The translations under genes and the position numbers were made by a program. Shown piece after piece: positions 16,623 through 25,171 of a stretch of 64,000 bases of DNA. Location of the stretch: contig NZ_FTNO01000001.1 in NCBI RefSeq assembly GCF_900156425.1, positions 930,001 through 994,000 of the forward strand, read 5' to 3'. Within the stretch, counting starts at the first letter, position 1. Every line of letters begins with the position of its first letter. The notes under the pieces are model-generated. The model searched no databases, was not told where the DNA came from, and saw only the letters and a program-made list of their open reading frames with translations. Origin of the DNA: Haladaptatus litoreus. Lineage in GTDB: Archaea; Halobacteriota; Halobacteria; Halobacteriales; Haladaptataceae.

Positions 16623-17219
16623 CTAACTATATCGCTCCTCATTCCATGGATTTGCAGTGTTGGAATAACCTCGCCTCTCCCAGTATCCTCGTTTCGGCTC
16701 GGTGAGAAATTCGACTCCGTCCACCCATTTTGCCCCTTTGTAGGCGTATTTGTGCGGTGTGAGCACCCGAAGCGGCCCACCGTGCTCGCGCGGCAGGGTA
16801 TCGCCGTCGAAATCCCACGCGAAGAGCACCTCGTCGCGCATGCAGTCGGCAAGCGGAAGATTCGTCGTGTAATCGTCGAGCGCGGAGAACATGACGTGCA
16901 CCGCGTCGTCTTTCACGCCCGCCAGTTCCGCGAGCGTGGTGAACGTGACGCCCGTGAAATCGCAGTCAAACTTGCTCCACCCCGTGACGCAGTGAAAGTC
17001 CTGTCTCTGCGTTTCGCTCGGCAGGTCGCGGAACTCGTCCCACGAGAACGTCAGTTCGTCTTCGACCGCACCAGTTACCGAAAACTCCCACGTCTCGGGG
17101 TTCCAGTCCGGCGTGCTTCCTTTGGAGAGGACGGGAAATTTACTCGTCTCGCGCTGTCCCGGCGGCAGTCGCTCGCCGTCGAACTCTTCGTGGAGGTGCG
17201 TAACGTCCGTGATGCTCAT
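16623..17219 (-). CDS. Molybdopterin-dependent oxidoreductase, sulfite-oxidase fold
   Basis: A 198-residue protein of the SUOX/YedY molybdopterin family. The motif FHCVTGWSKFD holds the cysteine that ligates molybdenum (about residue 87), and LPREHGGPLRVLTPHKYAYKGAKWV is the conserved C-terminal part of the Mo-binding fold. There is no Tat signal or heme domain, so it is probably cytoplasmic and needs a separate electron partner, which is not visible nearby. The start at MSITDVTHLHEEF is preferred over an upstream basic extension. Substrate unknown: protein methionine sulfoxide, sulfite or others are possible. moaA for cofactor synthesis is at 47.9 kb. Confidence 0.85.
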   Translation of the reverse strand: MSITDVTHLHEEFDGERLPPGQRETSKFPVLSKGSTPDWNPETWEFSVTGAVEDELTFSWDEFRDLPSETQRQDFHCVTGWSKFDCDFTGVTFTTLAELAGVKDDAVHVMFSALDDYTTNLPLADCMRDEVLFAWDFDGDTLPREHGGPLRVLTPHKYAYKGAKWVDGVEFLTEPKRGYWERRGYSNTANPWNEERYS

Positions 17220-17405
17220 AAGTGGACACAGTAGGCGCGAAACCGTCAGTGTAACGACTGCGGAGAGTGGCACGGGAGCAGGCCGAATAACCTCCATTAC
17301 GACGCGGGAAAGCAGACCTTATCCTCGCGTAATCATCGTATCGAATTTCGGCACGTCGGTACTCGCTGAATAACAAAGAACGATGTGACGCATAGCAACT
17401 GACGC

Positions 17406-17696
17406 ATGTCCGAGTCAGAACAACAGACGAGAATGCGCGAGCGCCCAACGATGGAGGCGGCGGAGGAATCGACACGCGATGTAGCGATACTCGCATCAGG
17501 CGTCTCCGTCCTCCTCGCGTGGCACCAGTTTTTCATCAGAGGAAATCGAGAACGAGGACTCTTTATCGGTCTGTGGCCGCCGACCATCCTCGCGTTCGCT
17601 AGCTACTTCAACCAGAAGCGAATGCAGCAGCGTCTCGAATCTCTGAAACCAAGTAGTATCATCGACTCGCTCGACCAGATGTTCGGTAGTCGTTGA
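17406..17696 (+). CDS. Small haloarchaeal membrane protein of unknown function
   Basis: 96 residues: a charged N-terminus (MSESEQQTRMRERPTMEAAEESTRD), two hydrophobic helices (VAILASGVSVLLAWHQFFI and GLFIGLWPPTILAFASYF) separated by RGNRERG, then a charged C-terminal helix ending in SLDQMFGSR. It looks like a typical small haloarchaeal double-spanning protein. No enzymatic motif. It is divergent from the molybdopterin oxidoreductase and about 180 bp upstream of the RHH gene. Confidence 0.7.
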   Translation: MSESEQQTRMRERPTMEAAEESTRDVAILASGVSVLLAWHQFFIRGNRERGLFIGLWPPTILAFASYFNQKRMQQRLESLKPSSIIDSLDQMFGSR

Positions 17697-17877
17697 GACG
17701 TAGACGGAAACTTTTCCTTTCTTCGACACCATAGCGGGGAGCTATTTCTGGATTTGAGAGCTTTTATATGATTTTCTCGAAAACAAATTTATGGGATTGG
17801 AATTTCAGTTTCACAAGCGTCGTACTATCTACCCGTCAGACTTAAGAACACCCCTCCCGAAGCCCTCAACTGTTCCA

Positions 17878-18093
17878 ATGCCAAAGGTAGAGATCACCGT
17901 CCCGGAGCATCTCGAAATGCAAATCGCCCAGATGGTCGAACAGGGTGAATTCGTCAACCGTGAAGAAGCTATCGAGGATTTGCTTGCAACCGGTCTCAAG
18001 GCATACAAGACGAGTGGGCCGATGGACAACGACAGAGATCCGGGTCTCGAAGACGAGGGGATGATGGGGCACGAAGACGAGTACGTCTTCTAA
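17878..18093 (+). CDS. Ribbon-helix-helix (CopG-type) DNA-binding protein
   Basis: A 71-residue protein whose N-terminal 45 residues form an RHH fold: strand MPKVEITVPE, helix HLEMQIAQMVEQGE, turn FVNREE, helix AIEDLLATGLKAY. Such proteins dimerise and place the strand in the DNA major groove. The acidic C-terminal tail (MDNDRDPGLEDEGMMGHEDEYVF) is disordered. The ORF is open further upstream but the TATA-like CTTAAG at about 17840 and the family pattern support ATG 17878. Its target genes are not known. It is followed by the UPF0058 gene with a separate promoter. Confidence 0.85.
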   Translation: MPKVEITVPEHLEMQIAQMVEQGEFVNREEAIEDLLATGLKAYKTSGPMDNDRDPGLEDEGMMGHEDEYVF

Positions 18094-18163
18094 CACCGTT
18101 TTCACCTCGACGTGTGAATAGTTCTCAGAAACTCTTAAACCGCATTGCTACCAATCTGCGTTT

Positions 18164-18442
18164 ATGCACAAAGATGACCTCCTTGAGCTTCACGAACAGA
18201 TGGTCACCATCATGGAGTACTTCAAGGAACAAGAAGACATCCCGAACGGCGCGTTCGACGCATACGACCAGCTCGACGTCGACCCCTCGCACGTTCACAA
18301 ATCCAAGAGCGAACACAAACACGCCGTTTTCGTGCTTGGAAACTCGCTCGCGAGCGTCATGAGCGAAGACGAGTTTAGCGAGGCCGGTCGAATCGGCAAG
18401 CGAATGGAAGAGCTCGCCGACGACGCCGAGAGCAAAATCTGA
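18164..18442 (+). CDS. UPF0058 family protein
   Basis: A conserved 92-residue haloarchaeal protein of unknown function, starting MHKDDLLELHEQMVTIMEYF and containing the histidine-rich DPSHVHKSKSEHKHAVF that marks UPF0058. The run of histidines and acidic residues could bind a metal, which is only an inference. TATA-like CTTAAA (about 18132-18137) lies 28 nt before the ATG, so the message is leaderless. Downstream, the GTG of the hydrolase gene is 13 nt after its stop, suggesting a two-gene operon. Confidence 0.93.
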   Translation: MHKDDLLELHEQMVTIMEYFKEQEDIPNGAFDAYDQLDVDPSHVHKSKSEHKHAVFVLGNSLASVMSEDEFSEAGRIGKRMEELADDAESKI

Positions 18443-18455
18443 TTTTTCAGACGAC

Positions 18456-19244
18456 GTGCGAATCCGTGTTCTCGGGACGGCGCAAGACGAAGGCATCCCT
18501 CGACTGGACTGCGAGTGCAATCAGTGTTCAGCAGGTATCGTCCGTCACGGCCCGGCCATCGCGGTTGAATCGAACGAAAAGACGATTCTGGTCGATGCGC
18601 CGCCCGACGTAAAGCAAACGATTGGGCTGACGACGGTCGATTGTATCCTCCTCACGCACGCCCACGTCGGCCACTACGGTGGTCTGTTCTACTTCGGGCG
18701 CGAGGGGTACGACGCGGAGCGCAAACCGCTCCACTGCTCGGAAAGGATGGCGACGTGGCTCCGCGACGGTAACAAGGCCTATCACCATCTCGTCGCGCGC
18801 GAGAACGTCGAACTGTGTCCATTCGTGCCCGACGAACCATTCGAACTCGGCGGACTGACCTGTCACCCGATTTCCGTCCCGCACAGGAACGAGGATGCCG
18901 ATACGGTCGGGTTCCGATTCGAGGAAAACGATTCGTCTCTTACCTACATTCCGGACATCGACTACTGGACGCAGAAGGCGGAGCGAGCGGTCAGAAAGAG
19001 CGACATTGCGCTGGTCGATGGCACGTTCTACTCGATGGCCGAAGTCGGCGGAAGAAACGTTCCGCATCCGACAATTCCGGAGACGATGGAGCGGTTCGAG
19101 GGCTGTGAAACTGACCTATATTTCACTCATCTGAATCACACCAATCCGGTCGCGGATTCGTCTACGCCGGAGTACAGAACCGTGGTCGAACGTGGATTCG
19201 AGGTGGTGAGTGACCTACAGGTATTTTCGTTGAAATATGTCTGA
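18456..19244 (+). CDS. Metallo-beta-lactamase-fold hydrolase, PqqB-like
   Basis: 262 residues with GTG start. The N-terminus MRIRVLGTAQDEGIPRLDC and CNQC match PqqB/PhnP-like members of the MBL fold, including a CxxC that may bind a structural zinc with C24. The metal motif is THAHVGHYGGL, where the usual HxHxDH has glycine in place of aspartate; further ligands are likely SVPHRNED, DIDYW and HLNHTNP. There are no pqq genes nearby, so a role in PQQ synthesis is doubtful; a phosphodiesterase or similar hydrolase is more likely. It follows the UPF0058 gene closely. Confidence 0.85.
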   Translation: MRIRVLGTAQDEGIPRLDCECNQCSAGIVRHGPAIAVESNEKTILVDAPPDVKQTIGLTTVDCILLTHAHVGHYGGLFYFGREGYDAERKPLHCSERMATWLRDGNKAYHHLVARENVELCPFVPDEPFELGGLTCHPISVPHRNEDADTVGFRFEENDSSLTYIPDIDYWTQKAERAVRKSDIALVDGTFYSMAEVGGRNVPHPTIPETMERFEGCETDLYFTHLNHTNPVADSSTPEYRTVVERGFEVVSDLQVFSLKYV

Positions 19245-19299
19245 CGGACGTGTTCCGGCAACCCGAAAGTATTTGAGGGGGATTCCGTTTTGACGTAAT

Positions 19300-21327
19300 A
19301 TGGATGCGCGCACGGTCGAACAGATAACCGAGTGGGATTCACGCCCCTTCTCCGGAGGCTTCGAGGCACTCAGAGACTTTTCGGATGCCGACTTTTCCGG
19401 TGCCGTCAAAGCAGGCGGCGCATGGCTGTTCATGTTGAACGGCCGCGTCGTCGGCATTTTCGACGGGAATATCGAAAGCTTCGAGGACGCAAACGGAGAG
19501 GCATACGAAGCCCCACACCCCTCGCTTCCGCTGTTGTTCAGCATGCAGGAGCGCGGCGGAAAGACGCAGGCAAAATACTACACCAACGATACGCCGCTCA
19601 AAGAGGCGAGCAGTACACTCTCTTCGAACAAGTTCACGGGGTACGTCGAACTCAGTGAAAACGTCCTGAGCGGCGACTACTACGTCGTCTATCACGGTGG
19701 TCGGTCGATGAACGTTGCCTACGTCGGCGAGAGCGAAAAGCTGTTGACGGGGGACGAAGCGTTCCAGCGTGCGAACGACGAGGTCGGCATTTACGAGGTC
19801 GTCGCCGCGGACGTGGACATCATCGACATTCCGGAACCGGAAACGCCGCCGGAACCCGAACCGGAACCGACACCGACTCCGACCGAGAGCCAACCGTCGG
19901 AATCAGACGCCGAATCGGGGTCGAAATCGGAATCCAACTCGGTGCCAGTAGCCGACTCACCGCCGGAAGCCGACGACGATTCGGCGGCATCCCCTCCGAA
20001 CGACGGACAGCCTGCCCCGTCGTCGCAACCATCGCAAGCGTCCACCCCGCAGACGCCGCCGCAGACGACGGCGTCCGAATCGGAACCAACGCCGGAGACG
20101 GAACCGACGCAAAAACAGGACTCCCCCCGGCGCGCGACTCCGGAAGCAAAACGGGAACAGAAACAGTCCCAGTCGTCACAACCGACCCAGTCATCGCAGT
20201 CGTCCGATTCCGCGGGCGAAACGAAGACGCCCGCCTCGTTCTCCGACGAACAACAGTGGCGGGAGACGACGACGATTCCGTCGCTCGACCCCGAAAAGAG
20301 TAGTTCCTCGAAATCCCGCGACACGGGCGTCAAACAGCGACGAACCACGCGACAGTCGCCACAGCAACAGGGCCAAAATCGGAACTCTCGCGGCGCCCCC
20401 GCGTCCGCTTCCAACCGGACGAAGGAGTTGGAAGCCGAACTGGCCGCGCGCGCGGAAAAAATCGAGGCGCTTCAGACCGAACTCAACTCCGTCGAAGTTG
20501 AGCGCGACGAACTGAAACAGGAGCGCGACCGATTGCAGAACGAACTCGACCAACTGCGAACCGAACTCGAAACGGTTCGACAGAACAGTCCCGGCGCGAC
20601 CGCGGAGCGACAGATTACGCCAGAACAGGCGTTTACCGAGACGAACTTGTTCGTTCGCTACGGTTCGAAAGGCAAGGGGACGCTGGCCGACGCGGCGGCG
20701 GGCGAGGCCAGTCGGGAGACGATAGAATCCAACCTGAAACTCGAACATCACACACAGTTCGACGTTGATGGGGTTGCAGTCGATGGCAAGGAGTTCGAAA
20801 CGTTCCTCCACAAGTCGATGGAGTACCAGTTCGTTTCGTGGCTGGTCGTTGACCTCCTGTACGAAATTCTCGAAACAGGTCACCAACGCGGACTCAAAGA
20901 CCTCTTCGAGGCGATTCAGGAAATCGACCGCGCGGAACTGCAGGGAACCCTCACTGCAGAAACCGAGGAGGGCGAGGAACGCGAACTGTCGTTCGACGTT
21001 ATCCTCCGCGACCGGATGGGCAATCCGCTTGTCGTGGCGAACATCAACGACTCACGCGACCCAGCAACCGGCGAGATGCTCGGGTCGCTCGTGGACGCAT
21101 CGAGCGATGTTGCCAGCGCGAGCAATGAACTCAGCGCGGCCTTCCAAGTCACGAAGAGCTTCTTCGAGCCGGCAGCGCTGGAGACGACGGAGGACGCAAC
21201 CAGTGGCGGACTGCTGACGCGAGAAAAACGAGAAAGTTTCGTCAAGCTATCCCGAAAGCGGGGATACCATCTGTGTCTGGTTGAATCGCGTAACGGCGAG
21301 TTCCACCTAACTGTTCCAGAACTCTAA
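19300..21327 (+). CDS. Large modular haloarchaeal protein with linker and coiled coil
   Basis: 675 residues in four parts: an N-terminal domain (1-175) with FMLNGRVVGIFDGNIESFED and YYVVYHGGRSMNVAYVGE; a long Pro/Glu/Ser/Gln low-complexity linker (about 178-370); a coiled coil (about 373-432, RTKELEAELAARAEKIEALQ onward); and a C-terminal domain (about 440-675) with FVRYGSKGKGTL, the segment VILRDRMGNPLVVANI and FVKLSRKRGYHLCLVESRNG. The last domain could be a restriction-endonuclease-like or sensor fold, but I cannot prove catalytic residues. No signal peptide. From memory such proteins carry a DUF7527 label in haloarchaea. Its stop codon overlaps that of the convergent regulator gene. Confidence 0.8.
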   Translation: MDARTVEQITEWDSRPFSGGFEALRDFSDADFSGAVKAGGAWLFMLNGRVVGIFDGNIESFEDANGEAYEAPHPSLPLLFSMQERGGKTQAKYYTNDTPLKEASSTLSSNKFTGYVELSENVLSGDYYVVYHGGRSMNVAYVGESEKLLTGDEAFQRANDEVGIYEVVAADVDIIDIPEPETPPEPEPEPTPTPTESQPSESDAESGSKSESNSVPVADSPPEADDDSAASPPNDGQPAPSSQPSQASTPQTPPQTTASESEPTPETEPTQKQDSPRRATPEAKREQKQSQSSQPTQSSQSSDSAGETKTPASFSDEQQWRETTTIPSLDPEKSSSSKSRDTGVKQRRTTRQSPQQQGQNRNSRGAPASASNRTKELEAELAARAEKIEALQTELNSVEVERDELKQERDRLQNELDQLRTELETVRQNSPGATAERQITPEQAFTETNLFVRYGSKGKGTLADAAAGEASRETIESNLKLEHHTQFDVDGVAVDGKEFETFLHKSMEYQFVSWLVVDLLYEILETGHQRGLKDLFEAIQEIDRAELQGTLTAETEEGEERELSFDVILRDRMGNPLVVANINDSRDPATGEMLGSLVDASSDVASASNELSAAFQVTKSFFEPAALETTEDATSGGLLTREKRESFVKLSRKRGYHLCLVESRNGEFHLTVPEL

Positions 21328-21623
21328 GCTTCGGGTTTTTCGCCGATTTTCATCGTGTCGAGTTTGTCGGTGATTTCCGTCAATTTCTCGTCAAGTTCGG
21401 CAACGAACTCCTCAGTTCGGTCGGTCGTGATTGCGCCCTGATTCGAGGGCGAGATGAGATTTTCTTCTTCGAGGACACGGAGAGAGTATCGAACCTTGTG
21501 ATGAGGATAGCCCGTCTCGTTCGACATCTTTACGATGCCGATGGGCTCGTTTTCGATAACCATCTTCAGGACCTGCAAGTGGCGTTCCAGCATATCGACT
21601 TCCTTCTCCAGTCGATCTATCAT
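21324..21623 (-). CDS. Winged-helix transcriptional regulator
   Basis: 99 residues: an N-terminal coiled coil (MIDRLEKEVDMLERHLQVLKMVIEN), a helix-turn-helix with recognition region IVKMSNETGYPHHKVRYSLRVLEEENLI, a short wing (PSNQGAITTDRTEEF) and a C-terminal helix suitable for dimerisation. It is a DNA-binding protein of a family common in archaea; the regulated genes are not known. Its TATA (minus strand CTTTAAAAGG, 21648-21657) is 30 nt before the ATG and a candidate operator lies between them, suggesting autoregulation. Its stop codon (TAG) overlaps the stop of the large convergent gene. Confidence 0.85.
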   Translation of the reverse strand: MIDRLEKEVDMLERHLQVLKMVIENEPIGIVKMSNETGYPHHKVRYSLRVLEEENLISPSNQGAITTDRTEEFVAELDEKLTEITDKLDTMKIGEKPEA

Positions 21624-21628
21624 GGCAT

Positions 21629-21719
21629 GTGTTAACTTGTCTTCTTACCTTTTAAAGGTTGTTGTCCGCATCGCAAGCAGAAGTTCAGATAAGGGATTTT
21701 TAATGAGACGAGTTAACAC
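21629..21719. promoter_or_regulatory. Paired GTGTTAACTYGTC motifs, candidate operators
   Basis: GTGTTAACTTGTCTTC at 21629-21644 and its near-perfect reverse complement GAGACGAGTTAACAC at 21705-21719 flank the divergent promoter region of the winged-helix gene and purA. The first copy lies between the TATA and ATG of the regulator; the second lies just after a TATA-like TTTTTAATG (21697-21704) reading towards purA. Same motif, mirrored, next to both promoters: a likely binding site for the regulator encoded beside it. Confidence 0.55.
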
Positions 21720-21856
21720 TTCCGGCTTTCCGATGACAGTATCGCCGAAACTGCAGGAAACGGGGTGGAAGGAATCGTGTTTTATGCACAAACGTGTATC
21801 ATTTCTCTCCGAAGACCGTAATCGGTTTAGGATGTGCGCGAGAAGCAATCTCCGGA

Positions 21857-23221
21857 ATGACCGTAACCATCGTCGGTTCGCAACTCGGCGACGAGGGCAA
21901 AGGCCGCGCCGTCGACCTCTTCGGCGACGCCGCCGACGTTGTCGCTCGCTATCAGGGCGGCGACAACGCAGGCCACACCGTCGTCGAGGACGGCACCGAA
22001 TACAAACTCTCACTCGTTCCGAGCGGGGTTATCCGGGGCAAAATCGGCGTCCTCGGAAACGGCTGTGTTGTCAATCCTGAGACGCTCTTCAGCGAGATAG
22101 ACGCCCTTCGTAAACGGGGACTCGACCCTGACGTTCGAGTCGCACGACGCGCACACGTCATCCTTCCGTACCACCGTGTTCTGGACGGTATCGAGGAGGA
22201 CGCGAAAAGCGACTCCGACCGCAAGGTCGGGACGACGGGCCGGGGCATCGGCCCGACCTATGAGGACAAGGCCGCCCGACGCGGCATCCGAATCGGCGAC
22301 CTGCTCGATTCCGACCGCCTCCGCGAGAAACTCGAATACGTCGTCCCACAAAAGCGCGCACTCGTCGAGAATGTCTTCGGGGTCGAAACCGGCGACGCAT
22401 TCGACATCGACGCGCTTCACGAAGAGTACGAACGCTACGGCCAGCGCCTGAAAGAGGGGAACATGACCGTCAACGCCGGGGAGTTTCTCTCTTCGCACCT
22501 CGACGACGGCGACGAAGCGATATTCGAAGGTGCGCAGGGAACCATCATCGACATCGACCACGGCAACTACCCCTACGTCACCTCCTCGAATCCGACTGCG
22601 GGCGGGGCCGCCACGGGAACAGGCCTCAGTCCCGGCGTCGTCGGAAACGGCGAAATCGTGGGCATCGTGAAAGCCTACCTCACGCGCGTGGGACGAGGGC
22701 CACTTCCGACCGAACTGGGTGGCGTCGTCGGCGACACACCCGGCTACGACGAACAGGGAGCAGGCGAAAACGAGGAACTCGCCGAGTACATCCGCGAAGA
22801 AGGCGGGGAGTACGGAACCGTCACCGGTCGCCCACGCCGAGTCGGATGGCTCGACATGCCGATGCTCCGCCACGCCGCCCGCACAAACGGTTTCACCGGC
22901 CTCGCCGTCAACCACCTCGACGTGCTGGGTGGCATCGACGAACTGAACGTCGGCCACAGCTACGAGGTGGACGGCGAAGAAATCTTCACCATGCCAGCGA
23001 CGACGGAACGCTGGGGTCGCTGTGAACCGAATCTCAAAAGCTTCGACGGCTGGCCGGAAGTCGATTGGTCGGCAGTCGTAGAAGAAGGCTACGAAGCTAT
23101 TCCGGAGAACGCACGCGCTTACCTCGATTACATCAGCGAGGAACTCGACGCGCCCGTCTACGCCGTCGGCGTCGGCCCGGGCCGAGAGGAAACAATCGTG
23201 CTGACGAACCCGCTAGAATAA
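21857..23221 (+). CDS. purA: Adenylosuccinate synthetase
   Basis: Couples GTP hydrolysis to condensation of IMP and aspartate, the first step from IMP to AMP. The 454-residue protein starts MTVTIVGSQLGDEGKGRAVD with the GDEGKG phosphate loop and catalytic aspartate, and has GGDNAGHTV, VGTTGRGIGPTYEDKAAR, EGAQGTIIDIDHGNYPYVTS and the GTP-specificity segment VNHLDVLGG. The upstream open region is not homologous, so ATG 21857 is used. The promoter is uncertain: a TATA-like element at 21697 with a long leader, or GGTTTAGG at about 21828. Confidence 0.96.
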   Translation: MTVTIVGSQLGDEGKGRAVDLFGDAADVVARYQGGDNAGHTVVEDGTEYKLSLVPSGVIRGKIGVLGNGCVVNPETLFSEIDALRKRGLDPDVRVARRAHVILPYHRVLDGIEEDAKSDSDRKVGTTGRGIGPTYEDKAARRGIRIGDLLDSDRLREKLEYVVPQKRALVENVFGVETGDAFDIDALHEEYERYGQRLKEGNMTVNAGEFLSSHLDDGDEAIFEGAQGTIIDIDHGNYPYVTSSNPTAGGAATGTGLSPGVVGNGEIVGIVKAYLTRVGRGPLPTELGGVVGDTPGYDEQGAGENEELAEYIREEGGEYGTVTGRPRRVGWLDMPMLRHAARTNGFTGLAVNHLDVLGGIDELNVGHSYEVDGEEIFTMPATTERWGRCEPNLKSFDGWPEVDWSAVVEEGYEAIPENARAYLDYISEELDAPVYAVGVGPGREETIVLTNPLE

Positions 23222-23253
23222 GCGGATTTCATTTCTTTTTGAATCGGTTTCTC

Positions 23254-23670
23254 CTATTCGACCGCCGTGAGATAGATGGCGGCCAGTGCGAACCCGATTC
23301 CCGCGACTTTTCGCGCCGTGAGCGGTTCGTCCAGAAGCGCGATGCCGAGCACCGAACTCGTGGCGATGAACAGGCCAAAAATCGGCACGACGACGCTGAC
23401 CGGCCCAGACGCCAGTGCGCGGTAGTACGCGAGGATGCCGATAGCCAGAAAGACGCCGGCGAGGTACATGTACGGCGCTTTGTCGCTCACGAGATACGGC
23501 ACGATTTGTTCGCCCTCGTACAACGTCACTGCAAGGGCCGCGACGACGAGGATACCGTTCGCCACCAGCGCCGCGACCGTATCCGGAATATCTTGCGTTG
23601 CGATGCTGACGAGGGGTGGCAGTGCTGTGTAGCCGATGAGGGCGACGATTGCCCAGCCGATATAGTTCAT
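23254..23670 (-). CDS. Half-size EamA/DMT-type membrane transporter
   Basis: 138 residues with five hydrophobic helices, starting MNYIGWAIVALIGYTALPPLV. The segment GILAYYRALASGPVSVVVPIFGLF...LLDEPLTARKVAGIGFALAAIYLT is typical of EamA domains of the drug/metabolite transporter superfamily. Full EamA carriers have two such repeats; this protein has one, so it should work as a dimer, as small multidrug exporters do. Substrate unknown. It converges on purA with a 32-bp gap and is divergent from the Trm112-like gene. Confidence 0.85.
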   Translation of the reverse strand: MNYIGWAIVALIGYTALPPLVSIATQDIPDTVAALVANGILVVAALAVTLYEGEQIVPYLVSDKAPYMYLAGVFLAIGILAYYRALASGPVSVVVPIFGLFIATSSVLGIALLDEPLTARKVAGIGFALAAIYLTAVE

Positions 23671-23770
23671 GGCGTGCGTTTCGCGCAGGGGGAAAGCAAC
23701 GTTTCGAAAGCGGAAATGCTGACCCATCGAACCCGTCACGTTTTTGCCCCGTCCCTTCGTCCACCCGGAT

Positions 23771-23956
23771 ATGAAGAAATCCCTGATGGACATCATCTGC
23801 TGTCCGCTGGATAAACAGGAACTCGAACTCGACGCCCGACAGGAAGAAGGGGAGGAAGTCATCTTTGGAACCCTCACCTGCACGCAGTGTGGCGAGCGCT
23901 ACCCCATCGAGGACGGGATTCCGAACCTTCTCCCGCCGGATATGCGAGAAGCCTGA
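23771..23956 (+). CDS. Trm112-like methyltransferase partner
   Basis: A 61-residue zinc-ribbon-like protein, MKKSLMDIICCPLDKQELEL...CTQCGERYPIEDGIPNLLPP. The pattern CCPxxK...LxC..CGxxYPIxxGIPxLLP is that of the Trm112/UPF0434 family, which in archaea activates several tRNA and protein methyltransferases by stable binding. Three of the usual zinc cysteines are visible (CC, CxxC), so zinc binding is likely. No partner methyltransferase is adjacent. ATG at 23771 follows directly on AT-poor promoter sequence; an in-frame extension upstream is unlikely. Confidence 0.9.
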   Translation: MKKSLMDIICCPLDKQELELDARQEEGEEVIFGTLTCTQCGERYPIEDGIPNLLPPDMREA

Positions 23957-23989
23957 ACATTTTTGTACTGACAATATGAGGTAAGAATA

Positions 23990-24544
23990 GTGTCGGAGAC
24001 GCTACCAATTCACGTCAACCGCGATGGCCTGCACCACATCGACGTAGCGCAGTCGTTCGAGGCCGACGACTCGTTCACCATCGCACTGAAAAATCACGGT
24101 GCGCCGATTCACGCCCATCTTCATCTGGACGACAACCTCTCGGAAGTGGCCTCGCTTAGCGCGACGAACCACTACGTCAAAGCGGACGACACCCGCCACG
24201 TCACCGTCACGGTTCGGGATGCACCCGCCAGCGGCAAACTGAAAATCGTCACGGGATACGGTGCAGAAACCGCTTACGTAGACGTGGAGATTCACGAACG
24301 CGACGAACAGAAGGATTCGATTCCGGTGGACGAGTCGCTCTCGAAGCCCCAGCGAACGCGTTCGCCGGAACCCAAACCGTCGAGTTCTGCCCTGATGAAA
24401 AACCTCCCGCTCGTTCTGCTCGGTCTGTTCGCACTGGTGTTGGCGTTCGGTGCGGGACTGGTCGTGGACGGCGGTGTCGCGCTGTTCGGTGCGCTCGTCG
24501 TGTTGGTCGGTCTGGGAGTGGCGGCCTATTTCTTGCTTCAGTAG
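23990..24544 (+). CDS. Haloarchaeal protein with beta domain and C-terminal membrane anchor
   Basis: 184 residues, GTG start. Residues 1-105 form an Ig-like beta domain (LPIHVNRDGLHHIDVAQSFEADDSFTIALKN...TVTVRDAPASGKLKIVTGYG) without a signal peptide; 106-135 are a charged linker; 136-184 contain two hydrophobic helices (NLPLVLLGLFALVLAFGAGLVV, VALFGALVVLVGLGVAAYFLLQ). It resembles proteins labelled DUF7524 in haloarchaea (from memory). The topology would put the beta domain in the cytoplasm unless it is exported otherwise. Function unknown. Confidence 0.75.
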   Translation: MSETLPIHVNRDGLHHIDVAQSFEADDSFTIALKNHGAPIHAHLHLDDNLSEVASLSATNHYVKADDTRHVTVTVRDAPASGKLKIVTGYGAETAYVDVEIHERDEQKDSIPVDESLSKPQRTRSPEPKPSSSALMKNLPLVLLGLFALVLAFGAGLVVDGGVALFGALVVLVGLGVAAYFLLQ

Positions 24545-24612
24545 CCCTCGGAATCGGTTTTTCGACTCGATAATCGTACCCCTTTTGCGCGTTCCCTGCG
24601 TCCGCGCTGATA

Positions 24613-25128
24613 ATGTCACTCGCTGAAACCACTCGGGAAGCGGTTCGTCGCCATCCGTTTCTCTACTCGGCGCTCCGCGCTGGCGTGCTGAACTACACCG
24701 CGGCAGCCCGGTTTCTGTCGGACGAAATCGGCGACGACACGGACGCGATTGCCACCGCACTGAACCGATTTTCGGACGACGTTTCCGCGTTCTGCGACGA
24801 TTCGCGAGACGTTCGCGTCACCATGCAGAGCGGGTTGGGAGAACAGGAGGGGTCGGAAGAATCGGACTCTTCTCCGATTCTCACAGTCGGCGACACCGGA
24901 TTTGCGCCAGATACAGGTTCGATGACCGCCGTGCTTGCGACTGGGAACGTCGATGCGACCGCACTGGCACACGTCCTTTCCCGACTCGCAATCGACGATA
25001 TTTCGGTCGCCGCCGCCGCCATTGGCGACGAATCGCTCATCGTGGTCGTCTCCCGCAGAGACGGCGCGAACGCGGTTCGCGCCGTCGAAAACGCACTGGA
25101 TTCGGTGCCGGAACTCGGCGGACGATGA
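24613..25128 (+). CDS. Haloarchaeal protein with ACT-like C-terminus
   Basis: 171 residues, soluble and acidic. The N-terminus (SLAETTREAVRRHPFLYSALRAGVLNYTAAARFL) looks helical, as in a short HTH-like domain; the C-terminal part (SMTAVLATGNVDATALAHVLSRLAIDDISVAAAAIGDESLIVVVSRRDG) has the beta-alpha-beta-beta-alpha-beta rhythm of ACT domains that bind amino acids. From memory similar proteins are named DUF7523. It lies just upstream of cysS with a 43-bp gap holding a separate TATA-like TTTAAAA, so co-regulation is possible but not shown. Ligand and role unknown. Confidence 0.75.
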   Translation: MSLAETTREAVRRHPFLYSALRAGVLNYTAAARFLSDEIGDDTDAIATALNRFSDDVSAFCDDSRDVRVTMQSGLGEQEGSEESDSSPILTVGDTGFAPDTGSMTAVLATGNVDATALAHVLSRLAIDDISVAAAAIGDESLIVVVSRRDGANAVRAVENALDSVPELGGR

Positions 25129-25171
25129 CGCTTCCGACGATTTAAAACGGTTGCTCATTCTACGATTCCCC

